DNA of 64,000 nucleotides. It comes from CAZHZT01 sp964537285. GTDB taxonomy: Bacteria; Bacteroidota; Bacteroidia; Chitinophagales; Saprospiraceae. Under the pieces are notes generated by a model, which had not been told where the DNA came from, did no database searches, and saw nothing but the letters and a program-made list of their open reading frames with translations. The translations under genes were made by a program, and so were the position numbers. The DNA lies in contig CAZHZT010000012.1 in assembly GCA_964537285.1 (NCBI GenBank), positions 1 to 64,000 of the forward strand, given 5' to 3'. Positions 59,617 to 64,000 of the stretch are shown in pieces. Each line of letters opens with the position of its first letter. Within the stretch, counting starts at the first letter, position 1.

Positions 59617-61290
59617 TTAAAAACCCTGGACGAAACGGAACCCGAAATTGTAGTACCTGTTATAGGAATCGCTATCGTTGCGAATGGACGAACGACAATA
59701 GTAAATGACGTTGATCCAGGAGCCGCCACGCAAAACGCGCGTACGTCCTTTCTCGGGTCCTCGGTAATCCATTTTTTTATCGGTTTCCAAGCTGGTCTCC
59801 GGATAAGCTCCATACCAATCCCAGCACCATTCCCACACATTGCCGCTCATATCATATAAGCCAAGTTCATTGGCTTGTTTAAGCCCAACGGCATTCGTTC
59901 GATCAGCATTATCTCTATACCAGCCCACCAATTCCAGCGAATCACTGCCACTATACACATATTTTTGCTTATATGCGCCCCCTTTGGCAGCATATTCCCA
60001 TTCTGCTTCCGTAGGAAGACGGAAACCACTGGCAGACCAGTCAACCGTCCATTTCAAACCATTTAATTCGAATAAATAATTGGTATCCTGATAGATCGAA
60101 TCCTTCAAAATGGTATAAACCGGTTTCAATTCCAACTGAGTGCTTACCCAATTGGCATATTCAATCGCATCATACCAGCGCACATAAATCACCGGATTAT
60201 TTCCAGGGTCAATCCAGATAGATTTCGTAAATTTTCCAATATCCTTACCAACGGTTTTACAGTACAAGGCAAACTGCCAAACCGTCGTTTCTGTCCTTGC
60301 CATTTTAAAATCGCTTACACCTGCTTCGTGCAGTGTTTCGTTTCTCTGACAATTCTTATCTATCTTAGAATCGCAGCCCATCAGAAACGTGCCTCTCTTT
60401 ATGGGCAGCATCTCCGGGTAGTAGCGAATCATAAGCGAATCGAAGGCAGTTGGGCTGTAGGCTTTCATGGCTTTTCTGAAGTGGTTTCGGGCGGCTATCG
60501 TGTCACCAGGTATTCTTTGGGTGGCTGCCGCCAAGCCTTTATCTTGCGTGTAAGTCGCAACAGCATCTAACAATTGGGAGGCTCTGCTGATGTCGCCGGT
60601 TTCGCTGTGCCAGAAGAGGATTTCAAAATAATCGGCGGCTACTTCTTCTTTTAAGGCATTCAATTGAGCCACGGCTTTTATAATCTTCAGGGCTTCTTCA
60701 TAGCGGAGGTTGAGTACTTCGCGTTGGGCATTTCCCAGCAGCAGGCGTACTACATTGGCATTGGCTGCTTGCATCTGGGCCAGGGCTTTATCGGCATCGC
60801 GCTTCAGCTGGCTTATCTCCGCGAAGGCTTCCAATATTTTCTTACGCGCCTCGTCGGAGCGGTCCATGCAGTGAAACATGGCCACGCTGTAGGCGTTGAT
60901 GGCGTTTTCGTATTTGTCGTCGGTATTGAGTCGCATGAGGCTGTCGCCTTTTTGGATGTAGCGTTGGTAGTACAGGCAGTCGTGTTGGGCGGAGAGGAAT
61001 AGTGATGTGGATAGAAGGATGGTGGTTATGGCGACGAAGGCTTTAGCCTTCGCCGAACATGCTTTAGCCTTCGCCGAACATGCTTTAGCCTTCGCCGAAC
61101 GTGCTTTAGCCTTCGCCGAACGTGTGGACATGATTGTTGATCCGACGAAGGCTTCAGCCTTCGCCGAACGTGCTTCAGCCTTCGCCGAACGTGCTTCAGC
61201 CTTCGCCGAACGTGCTTTAGACTTCGCCGAACGTGCTTTAGACTTTGCTGAACGTGCTTTAGACTTCGCCGAACTGGTAAGATGATGCAT
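59617..61290 (-). CDS. FGE-sulfatase (C-type-lectin-fold) protein, probable DGR target
   Basis: A 557-residue protein. An N-terminal Lys/Ala-rich heptad array (about 8-80) precedes a signal-like helix (FVAITTILLSTSLFLSAQ), then a helical TPR-like region (about 105-285), then an FGE domain (about 294-557): KRGTFLMGCDS, YVRWYDAIEYANWVS, FRLPTEAEWEYAAKGG, LYDMSGNVWEWCWDWYG, RVLRGGSW. The last 35 residues look like a DGR variable region. An internal ATG (residue 54) could give a shorter N-terminus. Divergent from the CHAT operon by 79 bp. Confidence 0.8.
   Translation of the reverse strand: MHHLTSSAKSKARSAKSKARSAKSKARSAKAEARSAKAEARSAKAEAFVGSTIMSTRSAKAKARSAKAKACSAKAKACSAKAKAFVAITTILLSTSLFLSAQHDCLYYQRYIQKGDSLMRLNTDDKYENAINAYSVAMFHCMDRSDEARKKILEAFAEISQLKRDADKALAQMQAANANVVRLLLGNAQREVLNLRYEEALKIIKAVAQLNALKEEVAADYFEILFWHSETGDISRASQLLDAVATYTQDKGLAAATQRIPGDTIAARNHFRKAMKAYSPTAFDSLMIRYYPEMLPIKRGTFLMGCDSKIDKNCQRNETLHEAGVSDFKMARTETTVWQFALYCKTVGKDIGKFTKSIWIDPGNNPVIYVRWYDAIEYANWVSTQLELKPVYTILKDSIYQDTNYLFELNGLKWTVDWSASGFRLPTEAEWEYAAKGGAYKQKYVYSGSDSLELVGWYRDNADRTNAVGLKQANELGLYDMSGNVWEWCWDWYGAYPETSLETDKKMDYRGPEKGRTRVLRGGSWINVIYYCRSSIRNDSDSYNRYYNFGFRFVQGF
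59644..59715 (-). other. Putative DGR variable region (VR)
   Basis: Codons after RGGSW read I N V I Y Y C R S S I R N D S D S Y N R, then Y Y N F before GFR. FGE relatives commonly show runs of Asn here (W-NNN-x-NN-CR...R-NNNN-x-x-N-R-NNN-GFR). The changes Asn to Ile, Val, Tyr, Ser and Asp fall on NNC/NNT codons, as expected from adenine-targeted DGR mutagenesis. No template repeat or reverse transcriptase is in the window. Confidence 0.55.
61028..61270. repeat. 21 bp tandem repeats encoding SAKAKA(R/C) heptads
   Basis: About eleven copies of a 21 bp unit (TTCGCCGAACGTGCTTTAGCC on the plus strand) in two blocks separated by a non-repeat stretch (about 61125-61145). Three variants (KAKA, KAEA, KSKA) are clustered, which indicates local duplication. 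All copies keep the FGE reading frame. Confidence 0.88.
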
Positions 61291-61369
61291 TTTTATTTTT
61301 TTTCTTTCAATAAATAACTATTTTTACTCAACAAAAGCAAACCCATTTTCTATTAAAAAAACCAAACAC

Positions 61370-62062
61370 ATGCAAAATGCATCCCCTGTATTCCTTTTTG
61401 CCTTCGCTAATGATGCACAAGACCGCCTTCAACTGGATGACGAATGGCGGGCCTTGGAAAAGGCCTTGCAACATGCTAATGATGCTGGCAGGCTGACCTT
61501 TAATCTCACACCGAGCGCAAATAAAGAAGATATTTTTGAAAAATTCAATCGATTTCATGATCGGGTGGCCTTGTTTCATTATGGCGGCCATTCCGGGCCG
61601 GATAGCCTGGCATTGGTCGATGAAGACTTTCAGGGGCAAAGCCTGGCTACGGTGATCGGGCAGGAGAAGAACTTAAAATTGGTCTTCCTTAACGGCTGCT
61701 CTAATGCCGGACAGGTGGAGGAGCTGTTTGAAAAAGGTGTGCCGGCCGTTATTGCTACTACGGAGCCCATTAATGATGTGCGGGCAGTTAAACTGGCGAA
61801 GCAGTTTTATACCGCCCTGGCAGCCGGAAGAACCATTAAAGAGGCTTTTGAAATGGCTTCGGCTTTTGTAAATAATAATGAACAAGAAGTGCTCGTGGAA
61901 TATCGTACCCTTGTGATGGTGGGAGCGGAGAAAAAAGCTTTTGAATGGGGATTGTACGTAAATGATCCCTCAGTATTGAAATGGAGCATCCCGGAGGTGA
62001 AGCAAGGGGAGCAGCCGGGAGGAAGCAGCAAAATCTTCAACCAGACGGCGGAGAAGATCTAA
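61370..62062 (+). CDS. CHAT-domain (caspase-like) peptidase
   Basis: A 230-residue protein consisting of one CHAT domain. HYGGHSG supplies catalytic His74 and LVFLNGCSNAG supplies Cys110, the clan CD dyad. VPAVIATTEPINDVRAVKLA and FYTALAAGRTIKEAFEMA follow the family pattern. Stand-alone CHAT proteins next to STAND ATPases act as effectors or adaptors in bacterial conflict systems. The next gene starts about 37 bp downstream on the same strand. Confidence 0.9.
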   Translation: MQNASPVFLFAFANDAQDRLQLDDEWRALEKALQHANDAGRLTFNLTPSANKEDIFEKFNRFHDRVALFHYGGHSGPDSLALVDEDFQGQSLATVIGQEKNLKLVFLNGCSNAGQVEELFEKGVPAVIATTEPINDVRAVKLAKQFYTALAAGRTIKEAFEMASAFVNNNEQEVLVEYRTLVMVGAEKKAFEWGLYVNDPSVLKWSIPEVKQGEQPGGSSKIFNQTAEKI

Positions 62063-62099
62063 AATATTGAAAAAATCGATAAAGCAGATTTTTCCTGAT

Positions 62100-63479
62100 A
62101 TGGCCAACGATACCCCAACCTCCGGAAATAAAATCGTGATCCAGGATCTGAGCAAGGAGACCATCACGATCAGTGTAAATGGTGAAATACGGGAGATCCG
62201 GAACCAATTGGAAGAGCTTAAGGTTTTGCTCGGCGAAATGGGCTCGCAGAAAGTGCAATATGCTGAGAAAATTTACAATATAGAGCATATCAATGAGGCC
62301 AATTTTGGCTTTATGACCGGCAAAAAGGCTTTTAATGAGGTGCTTACCCGCCAGCTTATTGAAACCATTAAGCCAACTTGTCGCCCGGCACAACGATTTT
62401 TGGAAATCGTGGGCCAAAAAAAAATAGTTGACTGGGAACGGAATAAGAGCATCAGCGATAAAGCTAAGGAGATCATTGCATACAGCTTCGTAGGAGTCAT
62501 CGGGATTCAATTGAGCAAGTTGGTAGCTATTGGCAAAGAAGACTTCTCGGAGGCCAAGCAGCGCAAATACATCGAAAAGTGCTTGCATATCGCCAAGCGT
62601 AGCCTGGATCTGGTGATCTTTGCTTTGCTGTCGGAACTGTGGGATGCCCAGAAAAAGCAGTTTCGGGAGCTTTCTGAGGCTCATCAGGATGCCATTGCCC
62701 AGCGCTTTGATACGGCTTTTGAGCCTTCGCTGAAGGAGCAATTTCAACTGCTACTAGTGCTTTTTGATCTTTTTTCTACTGTAAAACCGGCATTAAAATT
62801 TCCGTTCAAGGAACTTGGCGCGGAGGAATTTGCGCAGCAAATGCAGGAAGGAAGCGCTCTTAGAGTATGTATTCAAAAGCTTCAGGAGCTCAACGAAAAA
62901 CTCGACAAGGCCCGGTACGATCTCCTTGATTGCTTCGAGGCCGAAAATCAACCGGTCGAGTTTTTTAAGCCCTTTTATTTCCTGGTGAATTACCGGATGG
63001 CCTCCATCAAGCATATTGGCTACCGCCAGATTCGATACAATGATCCGCATTATTTGCATCGCTACGCTGCCCTTGGCATCGATAACAAAGCCAATGTCAA
63101 TGCGGAAAAGATCAATTACACGCCCCGGGCGGTGCATACGGATGCGGTGCTCCTGTATCAAGGCGATGCCTACGACAACTACATCAACCTCTTCCCCTTT
63201 GTGATTGATTATAATGCCCTTACCTTTGAGCAGGGCGCTAAAATATGTTTCTATCGCTCCCAGGATATCACTGATGGCTTTCTCGAATACTTGTTTCTGG
63301 CAGACAACAGCACTGAGCATATCGAAAAAAAGGGCATCCTCAAGCCGGATACGGACTTTAACGAACTGATGAAAAGCACTGAGCGTCGCAAGCTCCTCAA
63401 CCTCGACAGCGTGGTGGAGCAATTTCATGAAGCACGCCGCTGCATTCTGGGCGATGTACTGGATTTCGAAGACTTATAA
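62100..63479 (+). CDS. Bridging protein between CHAT and nSTAND genes, unknown domain
   Basis: A protein of about 459 residues. The N-terminus has a short beta segment (NKIVIQDLSKETITISVNG) followed by a coiled-coil (EIREIRNQLEELKVLLGEMG), then a long helical body. The N-terminal pattern resembles small effector-associated or adaptor domains beside STAND proteins, but I cannot name it. ATG 62100 is preferred; an in-frame TTG lies at 62067. It is 14 bp before the nSTAND ATPase, so the three genes form one operon. Confidence 0.65.
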   Translation: MANDTPTSGNKIVIQDLSKETITISVNGEIREIRNQLEELKVLLGEMGSQKVQYAEKIYNIEHINEANFGFMTGKKAFNEVLTRQLIETIKPTCRPAQRFLEIVGQKKIVDWERNKSISDKAKEIIAYSFVGVIGIQLSKLVAIGKEDFSEAKQRKYIEKCLHIAKRSLDLVIFALLSELWDAQKKQFRELSEAHQDAIAQRFDTAFEPSLKEQFQLLLVLFDLFSTVKPALKFPFKELGAEEFAQQMQEGSALRVCIQKLQELNEKLDKARYDLLDCFEAENQPVEFFKPFYFLVNYRMASIKHIGYRQIRYNDPHYLHRYAALGIDNKANVNAEKINYTPRAVHTDAVLLYQGDAYDNYINLFPFVIDYNALTFEQGAKICFYRSQDITDGFLEYLFLADNSTEHIEKKGILKPDTDFNELMKSTERRKLLNLDSVVEQFHEARRCILGDVLDFEDL

Positions 63480-63493
63480 CCGCCGGGAAAACC

Positions 63494-64000
63494 ATGAAAA
63501 AAAGATACCCATTCAAATTTCCGGATGCCTATACCCTCGAAGATACCGACATCTTCTTCGGCCGAAAAGAGGAAATCGACAGCTTGTACAACATGGTTTT
63601 TCAGGCGGATTTGCTGTTGGTCTATGGCGCTTCCGGCACCGGAAAAACCAGCCTGATTCAATGTGGGCTGGCGGGCAAATTCCAGTCGCATGATTGGTAT
63701 CCGCTGTGGATTCGGAGAGGTAAAAACCTCAACAGGTCCATAGATCGTATACTGGAAGAGTATGCCGTTTCAGAGCAGGAAGAGAAGGAAAATCTCGATT
63801 GGCTGGATGAGGATTTCACCGTAGAAAGCACCACTCAGGATGTTGTGGAATCAAGCTCCTCTCCGCTTGTCCGGCAATTCCGGGCCATGTATCGGGAGCA
63901 TTTCAAGCCTATTTATCTGATCTTTGATCAGTTTGAAGAGCTTTACACGCTTGGAAATAAACAGGAACAGCGTGAATTCATAGAAACGGTAAAAGAAATA
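63494..64000 (+). CDS. nSTAND-family AAA+ ATPase, 5' part
   Basis: 169 codons are visible before the window ends; the gene is incomplete here. Walker A VYGASGTGKTSLIQCGLAG is at about residues 43-61, Walker B IYLIFDQFEEL at about 147-157, and IFFGRKEEIDSLY precedes the P-loop, as in the novel STAND (nSTAND) families. STAND proteins act as signal-triggered switches that oligomerise when ligand or damage is sensed. Predicted to control the CHAT peptidase encoded upstream. Confidence 0.88.
   Translation, partial: MKKRYPFKFPDAYTLEDTDIFFGRKEEIDSLYNMVFQADLLLVYGASGTGKTSLIQCGLAGKFQSHDWYPLWIRRGKNLNRSIDRILEEYAVSEQEEKENLDWLDEDFTVESTTQDVVESSSSPLVRQFRAMYREHFKPIYLIFDQFEELYTLGNKQEQREFIETVKEI

Noticed and set aside
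61007..61285. A plus-strand frame of 92 codons rich in FAERAL repeats, and the idea of a CRISPR array
   Set aside because: It is the complement of the repeat array in the FGE gene. The 21 bp units are directly adjacent with no unique spacers, so this is a tandem repeat and not CRISPR.
62037..62747. Minus-strand frame of 236 codons opposite the CHAT/bridging junction
   Set aside because: It spans two plus-strand genes and shows no recognisable domain.
62793..63428. Minus-strand frame of 211 codons in the CHAT operon
   Set aside because: It lies wholly inside the bridging-protein gene, and the operon's plus-strand frames are clearly coding.
56372..64000. A reverse transcriptase or template repeat for the suspected DGR
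   Set aside because: I looked for a second copy of the RGGSW-GFR coding segment and for RT motifs in this region and saw neither, so only the variable region is proposed.

Overview
The window looks like a chromosomal segment of a Bacteroidota bacterium, most likely of the Saprospiria (Lewinella/Phaeodactylibacter-like). Four things point there: a giant PKD-repeat protein with a type B type IX secretion (T9SS) C-terminal domain, two further secreted proteins with type A T9SS tails, a TonB-dependent receptor/DUF4249 pair, and Bacteroidota promoter elements (TAnnTTTG at -7). A CHAT / nSTAND / FGE gene group at the right end also fits. This placement is inferred from gene content; no rRNA is present.

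Layout. 0.1-13 kb: a porin and a VIT1-like transporter, then a sulfur/redox region with a DUF1641 protein, sulfide:quinone oxidoreductase, a ChaN-like protein, an exported pirin, a BioD/DRTGG protein, an MBL-rhodanese fusion, a DUF3365 c-type haem lipoprotein, a rhodanese lipoprotein and a 1-Cys peroxiredoxin. 13-24 kb: a degenerate M43-like protein, the PKD adhesin, an amino-acid permease coupled to a Cys/Met-type PLP enzyme, and a T9SS cargo protein. 24-29 kb: a second sulfur block with a universal stress protein, two rhodaneses, a second MBL-rhodanese fusion and an ICMT-like membrane protein. 29-38 kb: secreted proteins, FtcD, a TonB receptor with DUF4249 lipoprotein, and Uma2. 38-48 kb, minus strand: kdsD, a lipoprotein, a TPR-like protein, mreB, mreC, mreD, mrdA and folA. 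48-56 kb: recQ, an SPFH protein, an MtfA-like protein, tRNA-Phe, ogt, thrS, and an MNT nucleotidyltransferase with a truncated HEPN partner. 56-64 kb: a conflict-type island made of a large alpha-helical membrane protein, an FGE-domain protein whose C-terminus looks like a diversity-generating-retroelement (DGR) variable region, a CHAT peptidase, a bridging protein and an nSTAND ATPase cut by the window end.

How the genes may work together. SQR would oxidise sulfide to sulfane sulfur, and the MBL-rhodanese fusions and single rhodaneses would process persulfides. Three of these transcription units (8965, 25532, 27274) carry a perfect GTGA-N6-TCAC CRP/FNR-type palindrome at exactly the same distance from a TTTG -7 element, so they probably form one regulon. 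In the right-hand island a diversified FGE receptor could feed a CHAT-nSTAND switch; this is inference.

The intergenic DNA is unusually rich in structured repeats: a ~110 bp long-hairpin family (8 full copies plus remnants) whose two subfamilies show compensatory stem changes; many perfect palindromes of 48-128 bp, two of which run back into the 3' end of the preceding CDS; a ~200 bp dispersed repeat whose hairpin loop is inverted between copies; and MITE-like elements with terminal inverted repeats.
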